A DNA stretch of 64,000 bases, from positions 62,001-126,000 of the forward strand of contig OX421968.1 of assembly GCA_949128115.1 (NCBI GenBank), in the 5' to 3' direction. This DNA comes from Anaspis maculata (Eukaryota > Arthropoda > Insecta > Coleoptera > Scraptiidae). Both the position numbers and the translations under genes were made by a program. Under the pieces are notes generated by a model that was not told where the DNA came from, did no database searches, and was given only the letters and a program-made list of their open reading frames with translations. How positions within the stretch are numbered: position 1 is the first letter of the stretch; the number at the start of each line of letters is the position of its first letter. Positions 35,530 to 47,700 of this stretch are shown piece by piece.

Positions 35530-38500
35530 TCACGTGGGTGAAAGCCTGAAGTCACGTGGGTTGGAGCCTGGAGTCACGTGGGTTGGAGCGTGAACTTTTT
35601 GGATAACAATTGTGTCTTTTCTTCTATTTTTGTGTTCGTTCGTCAGATGTTGCGTTTGGAACAAGTAGCTGCCAACTCCAAAAGTGGTGAACGAACGTTT
35701 TAAGTCACGTGGGTTGAAGCCTGAGGTCACGTGGATCGAAGCCTGAAGTCACGTGGGTTGAAGCCAAAAGTCACGTGGGTTGAAACCTGAACTTTTTGGA
35801 TAACAATTGAGTCCTTTCTCCTATATTTGTGTTCGTTCGTCAGATGTTGCGTTTGGAAAGAGTAGCTGCCAACTTCAAAAGTGGTTACCGATCGTTTTCA
35901 AAGTCACGTGAGTTGAAGCCTGAAGTCACGTGGGTTGAAGCCAAAAGTCACGTGGGTTAAAACCTGAACTTTTTGGATACCAATTGTGTCTTTTCTTCTA
36001 TATTTGTGTTCGTTCGTCAGATGTTGCGTTTGGAAAGAGTAGCTGCCAACTTCAAAAGTGGTTACCGATCGTTTTTAAAGTCACGTGAGTTGAAGCCTGA
36101 AGTCACGTGGGTTAAAGCCAAAAGTCACGTGGGTTAAAACCTGAACTTTTTGGATACCAATTGTGTTTTTTCTTCTATATTTGTGTTCGTTCGTCTGATG
36201 TCGCGTTTGGAACAAGTAGCTGCCAACTTCAAAAGTGGTGACCGATCGTTTCCAAAGTCACGTGGGTTGAAGCCTGAAGTCACGTGGGTTGGAGCCTGAG
36301 GTCACGTGGGTTGAAGCCAAAAGTCACGTGGGTTAAAACCTGAACTTTTTGGATGCCAATTGTGTCTTTCCTTCTATATTTGTGTTCGTTCGTCAGATGT
36401 TGCGTTTGGAAAAAGTAGCTGCCAACTTTAAAAGTGGTTACCGATCGTTTTCAAAGTCACGTGGGTGAATGCCTGAAGTCACGTGGGTTGAAGCCTGAAG
36501 TCACGTGGGTTGGAGCCAAAAGTCACGTGGGTTGGAACCCGAACTTTTTGGATAACAATTGGTCTTTTCTTCTATATTTGTGTTCGTTCGTCAGATGTTG
36601 CGTTTGGAAAGAGTAGCTGCCAACTTCAAAAGTGGTGACCGATCGTTTTCAAAGTCACGTGGGTGAAAGCCTGAAGTCACGTGGGTTGGAGCCTGGAGTC
36701 ACGTGGGTTGGAACGTGAACTTTTTGGATAACAATTGTGTCTTTTCTTCTATTTTTGTGTTCGTTCGTCAGATGTTGCGTTTGGAACAAGTAGCTGCCAA
36801 CTCCAAAAGTGGTGAACGAACGTTTTAAGTCACGTGGGTTGAAGCCTGAGGTCACGTGGATTGAAGCCTGAAGTCACGTGGGTTGAAGCCAAAAGTCACG
36901 TGGGTTGAAACCTGAACTTTTTGGATAACAATTAAGTCTTTTCTTCTATATTTGTGTTCGTTCGTCAGATGTTGCGTTTGGGACAAGTAGCTGCCAACAT
37001 CAAAAGTGGTGACCGATCGTTTTGAAAGTCACGTGGGTGAAAGCCTGAAAACACGTGGGTTGGAGCCTGGAGTCACGTGGGTTGAAACGTGAACTTTTTG
37101 GATAACAATTGTGTCTTTTCTTCTATTTTTGTGTTCGTTCGTCAGATGTTGCGTTTGGAACAAGTAGCTGCCAACTCCAAAAGTGGTGAACGAACGTTTT
37201 AAGTCACGTGGGTTGGAGCCTGGAGTCACGTGGGTTGAAGCCAAAAGTCACGTGGGTTGAAACCTGAACTTTTTGGATAACAATTGTGTCTTTTCTTCTA
37301 TATTCGTGTTCGTTCGACAGATGTTGCGTTTGGAAAGAGTAGCTGCCAACTTCAAAAGTGGTTACCGATCGTTTTCAAAGTCACGTGGGTTGGAGCCTGA
37401 AGTCACGTGGGTTAAAGCCAAAAGTCACGTGGGTTGAAACCTGAACTTTTTGGATAAAAATTGTGTCTTTTCTTCTATATTTGTGTTCGTTCGACAGATG
37501 TTGCGTTTGGAAAGAGTAGCTGCCAACTTCAAAAGTGGTGACCGATCGTTTCCAAAGTCACGTGGGTTGAAGCCTGAAGTCACGTGGGTTGAAGCCTGGA
37601 GTTACGTGGGTTCTAACCTAAACTTTTTGGAAAACAATTGTGTCTTTTTTTCTATATTTGTGTTCGTTTGTCAGATGTTGCGTTTGGAAAGAGTAGCTGC
37701 CAGCTTCAAAAGTGGTTACCGATCGTTTTCAATGTCACGTGGGTTGAAGCCTGAAGTCACGTGGGTTGAAGCCTGAGGTCACATGGGTTGAAGCCAAAAG
37801 TCACGTGGGTTAAAACCTGATCTTTTTGGATACCAATTGTGTTTTTTCTTCTATATTTGTGTTCGTTCGTCTGATGTTGCGTTTGGAACAAGTAGCTGCC
37901 AACATCAAAAGTGGTGACCGATCGTTTTCAAAGTCACGTGGGTTGAAGCCTGAAGTCACGTGGGTTGAAGCCAAAAGTCACGTGGGTTGGAACCTGAACT
38001 TTTTGGATAACAATTGTGTCCTTTCTTCTATATTCGTGTTCGTTCGACAGATGTTGCGTTTTGAAAGAGTAGCTGCCAACTTCAAAAGTGGTTACCGAAC
38101 GTTTTCAAAGTCACGTGGGTTGAAGCCTGAAGTCACGTGGGTTAAGGCCAGAAGTCACGTGGGTTGAAACCTGAACTTTTTGGATAACAATTGTGTCTTT
38201 TCTTCTATATTCGTGTTCGTTCGACAGATGTTGCGTTTTGAAAGAGTAGCTGCCAACTTCAGAAGTGGTTACCGAACGTTTTCAAAGTCACGTGGGTTGA
38301 AGCCTGAAGTCACGTGGGTTGAAGCCAGAAGTCACGTGGGTTGAAACCTGATCTTTTTGGATACCAATTGTGTTTTTTCTTCTATATTTGTGTTCGTTCG
38401 TCTGATGTTGCGTTTGGAACAAGTAGCTGCCAACATCAAAAGTGGTGACCGATCGTTTTCAAAGTCACGTGGGTTGAAGCCTGAAGTCACGTGAGTTGAA

Positions 38501-41500
38501 GCCTGAAATCACGTGGGTTGAAGCCTGAAGTCACGTGGGATGAAGCCTAAAGTCACGTGGGTTCAAACCTAAACTTTTTGGATAACAATTGTGTCTTTTT
38601 TTCTATATTTGTGTTCGTTCGTCAGATGTTGCGTTTGAAAAGAGTAGCTGCCAACTTCAAAAGTGGTTACCGATCGTTTTCAAAGTCACGTGGGTTGAAG
38701 CCTGAAGTTACGTGGGTTGGAGCCTGAGGTCACGCGGGTTGAAGCCAGAAGTCACGTGGGTTGAAACCTGAACTTTTTGGATACCAATTGTGTCTTTTCT
38801 TCTATATTTGTGTTCGTTCGTCAGATGTTGCGTTTGGAAAGAGAAGCTGCCAACTTCAAAAGTGGTTACCGATCGTTTTCAAAGTCACGTGGGTTGACGC
38901 CTTGAGTCACGTGGGTTGAAGCCTGGAGTCACGTGGGTTCAAACCTAAACTTTTTGGATAACAATTGTGTCTTTTTTTCTATATTTGTGTTCGTTTGTCA
39001 GATGTTGCGTTTGGGAAGAGTAGCTGCCAACTTCAAAAGTGGTTACCGATCGTTTTCAAAGTCACGTGAGTTGGAGCCTGATGTCACGTGGGTTGAAGCC
39101 ATAAGTCACGTGGGTTGAAACCTGAACTTTTTGGATACCAATTGTGTTTTTTCTTCTATATTTGTGTTCGTTCGTCTGATGTTGCGTTTGGAACAAGTAG
39201 CTGCCAACATCAAAAGTGGTGACCGATCGTTTTCAAAGTCACGTGGGTTGAAGCCTGAAGTCACGTGGGTTGAAGCCTGATGTCACGTGGGTTGAAGCCT
39301 GAAGTCACGTGGGTTGAAGCTTGAAGTCACGTGGGTTGGAGCCTAAAGTCACGTGGGTTAAAACCCGAACTTTTTGGATAACATTTGTGTTTTTTCTTCC
39401 ATATTTGTGTTCGTTCGTCAGATGTTGCGTTTGGAAAGAGTAGCTGCCAACTTCAAAAGTGGTTACCGATCGTTTTCAAAGTCACGTGGGCTGAAGCCTG
39501 AAGTCACGTGGGTTGAAGCCTGAGGTCACGTGGGTTGAAGCCAAAAGTCACGTGGGTTAAAACCTGAACTTTTTGGATACCAATTGTGTCTTTTCTTCTA
39601 TATTTCTGTTCGTTCGTCAGATGTTGCGTTTGGAAAGAGTAGCTGCCAACTTTAAAAGTGGTTACCGATCGTTTTCAAAGTCACGTGGGTGGACGCCTGA
39701 AGTCACGTGGGTTGAAGCCTGAAGTCACGTGGGTTGAAGCCTGAAGTCACGTGGGTTGAAGCCAAAAGTCACGTGGGTTGGAACCTGAACTTTTTGGATA
39801 ACAATTGTGTCTTTTCTTCTATATTTGTGTTCGTTCGTCAGATGTTGCGTTTGGAAAGAGTAGCTGCCAACTTCAAAAGTGGTGACCGATCGTTTTCAAA
39901 GTCACGTGGGTGGAAGCCTGAAGTCACGTGAGTTGAAGCCTGAAGTCACGTGGGTTGAAGCCAAAAGTCACGTGGGTAAAACCTGAACTTTTTGGATACC
40001 AATTGTGTCTTTTCTTCTATATTTGTGTTCGTTCGTCAGATGTTGCGTTTGGAAAGAGTAGCTGCCAACTTCAAAAGTGGTTACCGATCGTTTTCAAAGT
40101 CACGTGAGTTGAAGCCTGAAGTCACGTGGGTTGAAGCCAAAAGTCACGTGGGTTAAAACCTGAACTTTTTGGATACCAATTGTGTTTTTTCTTCTATATT
40201 TGTGTTCGTTCGTCTGATGTCGCGTTTGGAACAAGTAGCTGCCAACTTCAAAAGTGGTGACCGATCGTTTCCAAAGTCACGTGGGTTGAAGCCTGAAGTC
40301 ACGTGGGTTGGAGCCTGAGGTCACGTGGGTTGAAGCCAAAAGTCACGTGGGTTAAAACCTGAACTTTTTGGATGCCAATTGTGTCTTTCCTTCTATATTT
40401 GTGTTCGTTCGTCAGATGTTGCGTTTGGAAAGAGTAGCTGCCAACTTCAAAAGTGGTTACCGATCGTTTTCAAAGTCACGTGGGCTGAAGCCTGAAGTCA
40501 CGTGGGTTGAAGCCTGAGGTCACGTGGGTTGAAGCCAAAAGTCACGTGGGTTAAAACCTGAACTTTTTGGATACCAATTGTGTCTTTTCTTCTATATTTC
40601 TGTTCGTTCGTCAGATGTTGCGTTTGGAAAGAGTAGCTGCCAACTTTAAAAGTGGTTACCGATCGTTTTCAAAGTCACGTGGGTGGACGCCTGAAGTCAC
40701 GTGGGTTGAAGCCTGAAGTCACGTGGGTTGAAGCCTGAAGTCACGTGGGTTGAAGCCAAAAGTCACGTGGGTTGGAACCTGAACTTTTTGGATAACAATT
40801 GTGTCTTTTCTTCTATATTTGTGTTCGTTCGTCAGATGTTGCGTTTGGAAAGAGTAGCTGCCAACTTCAAAAGTGGTGACCGATCGTTTTCAAAGTCACG
40901 TGGGTGGAAGCCTGAAGTCACGTGGGTTGGAGCCTGGAGTCACGTGGGTTGGAACGTGAACTTTTTGGATAACAATTGTGTCTTTTCTTCTATTTTTGTG
41001 TTCGTTCGTCAGATGTTGCGTTTGGAACAAGTAGCTGCCAACTCCAAAAGTGGTGAACGAACGTTTTAAGTCACGTAGGTTGAAGCCTGAGGTCACGTGG
41101 ATTGAAGCCTGAAGTCACGTGGGTTGGAGCCTGGAGTCACGTGGGTTCAAACCTGAACTTTTTGGATAACAATTGTGTCTTTCTTTCTATATTTGTGTTC
41201 GTTCGTCAGATGTTGCGTTTGGAAAGAGTAGCTGCCATTTTCAAAAGTGGTTACCGATCGTTTTCAAAGTCACGTGGGTTGAAGCCTGAAGTCACGTGGG
41301 TTAAAGCCAAAAGTCACGTGGGTTAAAACCTGAACTTTTTGGATACCAATTGTGTCTTTTCTTCTATATTTGTGTTCGTTCGTCAGATGTTGCGTTTGGA
41401 AAGAGTAGCTGCCAACTTTTAAAGTGGTTACCGATCGTTTTCAAAGTCACGTGGGTGGACGCCTGAAGTCACGTGGGTTGAAGCCTGAAGTCACGTGGGT

Positions 41501-42354
41501 TGAAGCCTGGAGTCACGTGGGTTGGAGCGTGAACTTTTTGGATAACAATTGTGTCTTTTCTTCTATTTTTGTGTTCGTTCGTCAGATGTTGCGTTTGGAA
41601 CAAGTAGCTGCCAACTCCAAAAGTGGTGAACGAACGTTTAAAGTCACGTGGGTTGAAGCCTGAGGTCACGTGGATCGAAGCCTGAAGTCACGTGGGTTGA
41701 AGCCAAAAGTCACGTGGGTTGAAACCTGAACTTTTTGGATAACAATTGAGTCCTTTCTTCTATATTTGTGTTCGTTCGTCAGATGTTGCGTTTGGTACAA
41801 GTAGCTGCCAACATCAAGAGTGGTGACCGATCGTTTTGAAAGTCACGTGGGTGAAAGCCTGAAGTCACGTGGGTTGGAGCCTGGAGTCACGTGGGTTCAA
41901 ACCTGAACTTTTTGGATAAAAATTGTGTCTTTTTTTCTATATTTGTGTTCGTTCGTCAGATGTTGCGTTTGAAAAGAGTAGCTGCCATTTTCAAAAGTGG
42001 TTACCGATCGTTTTCAAAGTCACGTGGGTTGAAGCCTGAAGTCACGTGGGTTAAAGCCAAAAGTCACGTGGGTTGAAACCTGAACTTTTTGGATAACAAT
42101 TGTGTCTTTTCTTCTATATTTGTGTTCGTTCGACAGATGTTGCGTTTGGAAAGAGTAGCTGCCAACTTCAAAAGTGGTGACCGATCGTTTCCAAAGTCAC
42201 GTGGGTTGAAGCCTGAAGTCACGTGGGTTGAAGCCAGAAGTCACGTGGGTTGAAACCTGAACTTTTTGGATACCAATTGTGTCTTTTCTTCTATATTTGT
42301 GTTCGTTCGTCAGATGTTGCGTTTGGAAAGAGTAGCTGCCAACTTCAAAAGTGG

Positions 42355-42508
42355 CTCCGTCGGAGCAAAATCAATAAAACCAATAATCCATATGTGTCAC
42401 GTACAGTGGATATCTGGTGGTATACGTCAGCCTCTAGGTTCGCAGTTATTTTACTCGATTTTACTCGAGGGAGGAATTAATTGACGGCCGGGGGTCCTGG
42501 ACGGTTTC
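42355..42508 (+). repeat. 154-bp foreign segment, copy 1
   Basis: A sequence unlike the satellite sits between AAAAGTGG and AATACCAATTG of a module. Compared with the segment-free relative at 27821-27912 it replaces 92 bp (the end of a core and its boxes). It begins with the perfect hairpin CTCCG-T-CGGAG. It carries AATAAAACC near 42374, a GTCACGTACAG box-like string, a doubled TTTTACTCGA, CTCGAG, AATTAATTGACGGCC, and GTCC-T-GGAC near its end. No open frame is confined to it. I do not recognise its source; it could be a transposon end or captured single-copy DNA. Confidence 0.85.
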
Positions 42509-42612
42509 AATACCAATTGTGTTTTTTCTTCTATATTTGTGTTCGTTCGTCTGATGTTGCGTTTGGAACAAGTAGCTGTCAACATCAAAAGTGGTGACCG
42601 ATCGTTTTCAAA

Positions 42613-42744
42613 GTCACGTGGGTTGAAGCCTGAAGTCACGTGGGTTGAAGCCTGATGTCACGTGGGTTGAAGCCTGAAGTCACGTGGGTTGAAGCCTGAA
42701 GTCACGTGGGTTGAAGCCTGAAGTCACGTGGGTTAAAACCTGAA
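42613..42744 (+). promoter_or_regulatory. Six-box E-box run downstream of the first 154-bp segment
   Basis: Boxes begin at 42613, 42635, 42657, 42679, 42701 and 42723, all with an intact GTCACGTGGG. The last has the TTAAAACCTGAAC core-proximal ending. The same six-box run follows the foreign segment in most other HOR copies (for example near 51247 and 63194), so segment and run travel together. Confidence 0.5.
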
Positions 42745-44759
42745 CTTTTTGGATAACAATTGTGATTTTTCTTCCATATTTGTGTTCGTTCGTCAGATGT
42801 TGCGTTTGGAACAAGTAGCTGCCAACATCAAAAGTGGTGACCGATCGTTTTCAAAGTCACGTGGGTTTAAGCCTGAAGTCACGTGTGTTGAAGTCTGGAG
42901 TCACGTGTGTTCAAACCTAAACTTTTTGGATAACAATAATTGTGTCTTTATTTCTATATTTGTGTTCGTTCGTCAGATGTTGCGTTTGGAAAGAGTAGCT
43001 GCCAACTTCAAAAGTGGTTACCGATCGTTTTCAAAGTCACGTGGGTTGAAGCCTGAAGTCACGTGGGTTGGAGCCTGAGGTCACGTGGTTTGAAGCCAAA
43101 AGTCACGTGGGTTAAAACCTGAACTTTTTGGATACCAATTGTGTCTTTTCTTCTATATTTGTGTTCGTTCGTCAGATGTTGCGTTTGGAAAGAGTAGCTG
43201 CCAACTTTAAAAGTGGTTACCGATCGTTTTCAAAGTCACGTGGGTGGACGCCTGAAGTCAAGTGGGTTGAAGCCTGAAGTCACGTGGGTTGAAGCCAAGA
43301 GTCACGTGGGTTGGAACCTGAACTTTTTGGATAACAATTGTGTCTTTTCTTCTATATTTGTGTTCGTTCGTCAGATGTTGCGTTTGGAAAGAGTAGCTGC
43401 CAACTTCAAAAGTGGTGACCGATCGTTTTCAAAGTCACGTGGGTGAAAGCCTGAAGTCACGTGGGTTGGAGCCTGGAGTCACGTGGGTTGGAGCGTGAAC
43501 TTTTTGGATAACAATTGTGTCTTTTCTTCTATTTTTGTGTTCGTTCGTCAGATGTTGCGTTTGGAACAAGTAGCTGCCAACTCCAAAAGTGGTGAACGAA
43601 CGTTTTAAGTCACGTGGGTTGAAGCCTGAGGTCACGTGGATCGAAGCCTGAAGTCACGTGGGTTGAAGCCAAAAGTCACGTGGGTTGAAACCTGAACTTT
43701 TTGGATAACAATTGTGTCTTTTCTTCTATATTCGTGTTCGTTCGACAGATGTTGCGTTTGGAAAGAATAGCTGCCAACTTCAAAAGTGGTTACCGATCGT
43801 TTTCAAAGTCACGTGGGTTGAAGCCTGAAGTCACGTGGGTTAAAGCCAAAAGTCACGTGGGTTGAAACCTGAACTTTTTGGATAACAATTGTGTCTTTTC
43901 TTCTATATTTGTGTTCGTTCGACAGATGTTGCGTTTGGAAAGAGTAGCTGCCAACTTCAAAAGTGGTGACCGATCGTTTCCAAAGTCACGTGGGTTGAAG
44001 CCTGAAGTCACGTGGGTTGAAGCCTGGAGTTACGTGGGTTCTAACCTAAACTTTTTGGAAAACAATTGTGTCTTTTTTTCTATATTTGTGTTCGTTTGTC
44101 AGATGTTGCGTTTGGAAAGAGTAGCTGCCAACTTCAAAAGTGGTTACCGATCGTTTTCAATGTCACGTGGGTTGAAGCCTGAAGTCACGTGGGTTGAAGC
44201 CTGAGGTCACGTGGGTTGAAGCCAAAAGTCACGTGGGTTAAAACCTGATCTTTTTGGATACCAATTGTGTTTTTTCTTCTATATTTGTGTTCGTTCGTCT
44301 GATGTTGCGTTTGGAACAAGTAGCTGCCAACATCAAAAGTGGTGACCGATCGTTTTCAAAGTCACGTGGGTTGAAGTCTGAAGTCACGTGGGTTAAAGCC
44401 AAAAGTCACGTGGGTTGAAACCTGAACTTTTTGGATACCAATTGTGTTTTTTCTTCTATATTTGTGTTCGTTCGTCTGATGTTGCGTTTGGAACAAGTAG
44501 CTGCCAACATCAAAAGTGGTGACCGATCGTTTTCAAAGTCACGTGGGTTGAAGCCTGAAGTCACGTGGGTTGAAGTCTGATGTCACGTGGGTTGAAGCCT
44601 GAAGTCACGTGGGTTGAAGCCAAAAGTCACGTGGGTTGGAACCTGATCTTTTTGGATAACAATTGTGTCTTTTCTTCTATATTTGTGTTCGTTCGTCAGA
44701 TGTTGCGTTTGGAAAGAGTAGCTGCCAACTTCAAAAGTGGTGACCGATCGTTTTCAAAG

Positions 44760-47700
44760 TCACGTGGGTGAAAGCCTGAAGTCACGTGGGTTGGAGCCTG
44801 GAGTCACGTGGGTTGGAGCGTGAACTTTTTGGATAACAATTGTGTCTTTTCTTCTATTTTTGTGTTCGTTCGTCAGATGTTGCGTTTGGAACAAGTAGCT
44901 GCCAACTCCAAAAGTGGTGAACGAACGTTTTAAGTCACGTGGGTTGAAGCCTGAGGTCACGTGGATCGAAGCCTGAAGTCACGTGGGTTGAAGCCAAAAG
45001 TCACGTGGGTTGAAACCTGAACTTTTTGGATAACAATTGAGTCCTTTCTCCTATATTTGTGTTCGTTCGTCAGATGTTGCGTTTGGAAAGAGTAGCTGCC
45101 AACTTCAAAAGTGGTTACCGATCGTTTTCAAAGTCACGTGAGTTGAAGCCTGAAGTCACGTGGGTTGAAGCCAAAAGTCACGTGGGTTAAAACCTGAACT
45201 TTTTGGATACCAATTGTGTCTTTTCTTCTATATTTGTGTTCGTTCGTCAGATGTTGCGTTTGGAAAGAGTAGCTGCCAACTTCAAAAGTGGTTACCGATC
45301 GTTTTTCAAGTCACGTGAGTTGAAGCCTGAAGTCACGTGGGTTAAAGCCAAAAGTCACGTGGGTTAAAACCTGAACTTTTTGGATACCAATTGTGTTTTT
45401 TCTTCTATATTTGTGTTCGTTCGTCTGATGTCGCGTTTGGAACAAGTAGCTGCCAACTTCAAAAGTGGTGACCGATCGTTTCCAAAGTCACGTGGGTTGA
45501 AGCCTGAAGTCACGTGGGTTGGAGCCTGAGGTCACGTGGGTTGAAGCCAAAAGTCACGTGGGTTAAAACCTGAACTTTTTGGATGCCAATTGTGTCTTTC
45601 CTTCTATATTTGTGTTCGTTCGTCAGATGTTGCGTTTGGAAAAAGTAGCTGCCAACTTTAAAAGTGGTTACCGATCGTTTTCAAAGTCACGTGGGTGGAT
45701 GCCTGAAGTCACGTGGGTTGAAGCCTGAAGTCACGTGGGTTGGAGCCAAAAGTCACGTGGGTTGGAACCCGAACTTTTTGGATAACAATTGGTCTTTTCT
45801 TCTATATTTGTGTTCGTTCGTCAGATGTTGCGTTTGGAAAGAGTAGCTGCCAACTTCAAAAGTGGTGACCGATCGTTTTCAAAGTCACGTGGGTGAAAGC
45901 CTGAAGTCACGTGGGTTGGAGCCTGGAGTCACGTGGGTTGGAACGTGAACTTTTTGGATAACAATTGTGTCTTTTCTTCTATTTTTGTGTTCGTTCGTCA
46001 GATGTTGCGTTTGGAACAAGTAGCTGCCAACTCCAAAAGTGGTGAACGAACGTTTTAAGTCACGTGGGTTGAAGCCTGAGGTCACGTGGATTGAAGCCTG
46101 AAGTCACGTGGGTTGAAGCCAAAAGTCACGTGGGTTGAAACCTGAACTTTTTGGATAACAATTAAGTCTTTTCTTCTATATTTGTGTTCGTTCGTCAGAT
46201 GTTGCGTTTGGGACAAGTAGCTGCCAACATCAAAAGTGGTGACCGATCGTTTTGAAAGTCACGTGGGTGAAAGCCTGAAAACACGTGGGTTGGAGCCTGG
46301 AGTCACGTGGGTTGAAACGTGAACTTTTTGGATAACAATTGTGTCTTTTCTTCTATTTTTGTGTTCGTTCGTCAGATGTTGCGTTTGGAACAAGTAGCTG
46401 CCAACTCCAAAAGTGGTGAACGAACGTTTTAAGTCACGTGGGTTGGAGCCTGGAGTCACGTGGGTTGAAGCCAAAAGTCACGTGGGTTGAAACCTGAACT
46501 TTTTGGATAACAATTGTGTCTTTTCTTCTATATTCGTGTTCGTTCGACAGATGTTGCGTTTGGAAAGAGTAGCTGCCAACTTCAAAAGTGGTTACCGATC
46601 GTTTTCAAAGTCACGTGGGTTGGAGCCTGAAGTCACGTGGGTTAAAGCCAAAAGTCACGTGGGTTGAAACCTGAACTTTTTGGATAAAAATTGTGTCTTT
46701 TCTTCTATATTTGTGTTCGTTCGACAGATGTTGCGTTTGGAAAGAGTAGCTGCCAACTTCAAAAGTGGTGACCGATCGTTTCCAAAGTCACGTGGGTTGA
46801 AGCCTGAAGTCACGTGGGTTGAAGCCTGGAGTTACGTGGGTTCTAACCTAAACTTTTTGGAAAACAATTGTGTCTTTTTTTCTATATTTGTGTTCGTTTG
46901 TCAGATGTTGCGTTTGGAAAGAGTAGCTGCCAGCTTCAAAAGTGGTTACCGATCGTTTTCAATGTCACGTGGGTTGAAGCCTGAAGTCACGTGGGTTGAA
47001 GCCTGAGGTCACATGGGTTGAAGCCAAAAGTCACGTGGGTTAAAACCTGATCTTTTTGGATACCAATTGTGTTTTTTCTTCTATATTTGTGTTCGTTCGT
47101 CTGATGTTGCGTTTGGAACAAGTAGCTGCCAACATCAAAAGTGGTGACCGATCGTTTTCAAAGTCACGTGGGTTGAAGCCTGAAGTCACGTGGGTTGAAG
47201 CCAAAAGTCACGTGGGTTGGAACCTGAACTTTTTGGATAACAATTGTGTCCTTTCTTCTATATTCGTGTTCGTTCGACAGATGTTGCGTTTTGAAAGAGT
47301 AGCTGCCAACTTCAAAAGTGGTTACCGAACGTTTTCAAAGTCACGTGGGTTGAAGCCTGAAGTCACGTGGGTTAAAGCCAGAAGTCACGTGGGTTGAAAC
47401 CTGAACTTTTTGGATAACAATTGTGTCTTTTCTTCTATATTCGTGTTCGTTCGACAGATGTTGCGTTTTGAAAGAGTAGCTGCCAACTTCAAAAGTGGTT
47501 ACCGAACGTTTTCAAAGTCACGTGGGTTGAAGCCTGAAGTCACGTGGGTTGAAGCCAGAAGTCACGTGGGTTGAAACCTGATCTTTTTGGATACCAATTG
47601 TGTTTTTTCTTCTATATTTGTGTTCGTTCGTCTGATGTTGCGTTTGGAACAAGTAGCTGCCAACATCAAAAGTGGTGACCGATCGTTTTCAAAGTCACGT

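Larger units (their letters stand above)
35530..44759 (+). repeat. 9,230-bp HOR, copy II
   Basis: Variant strings from 35530 recur at 44760 with an offset of 9,230 bp up to about 39.93 kb, then at an offset of 8,236 bp from about 40.7 kb. Copy II therefore has 994 bp of extra modules around 39.93-40.73 kb. These extra modules look like a patch of 35.9-36.4 kb (TCTGATGTCGCG near 40212 repeats 36194) joined to a repeat of 39.4-39.7 kb. The unit includes the first 154-bp foreign segment at 42355-42508. Confidence 0.8.

Noticed and set aside
42374..42380. AATAAA in the 154-bp segment as a real polyadenylation signal
   Set aside because: The hexamer is common by chance in AT-rich DNA and there is no upstream gene. 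Kept only as a descriptive landmark.
42420..42440. GGTTCGCAG in the 154-bp segment as a tRNA-type B box (SINE origin)
   Set aside because: It departs from the GGTTCGAATCC consensus and no A box lies at the expected distance upstream, so a tRNA-derived SINE is not supported.
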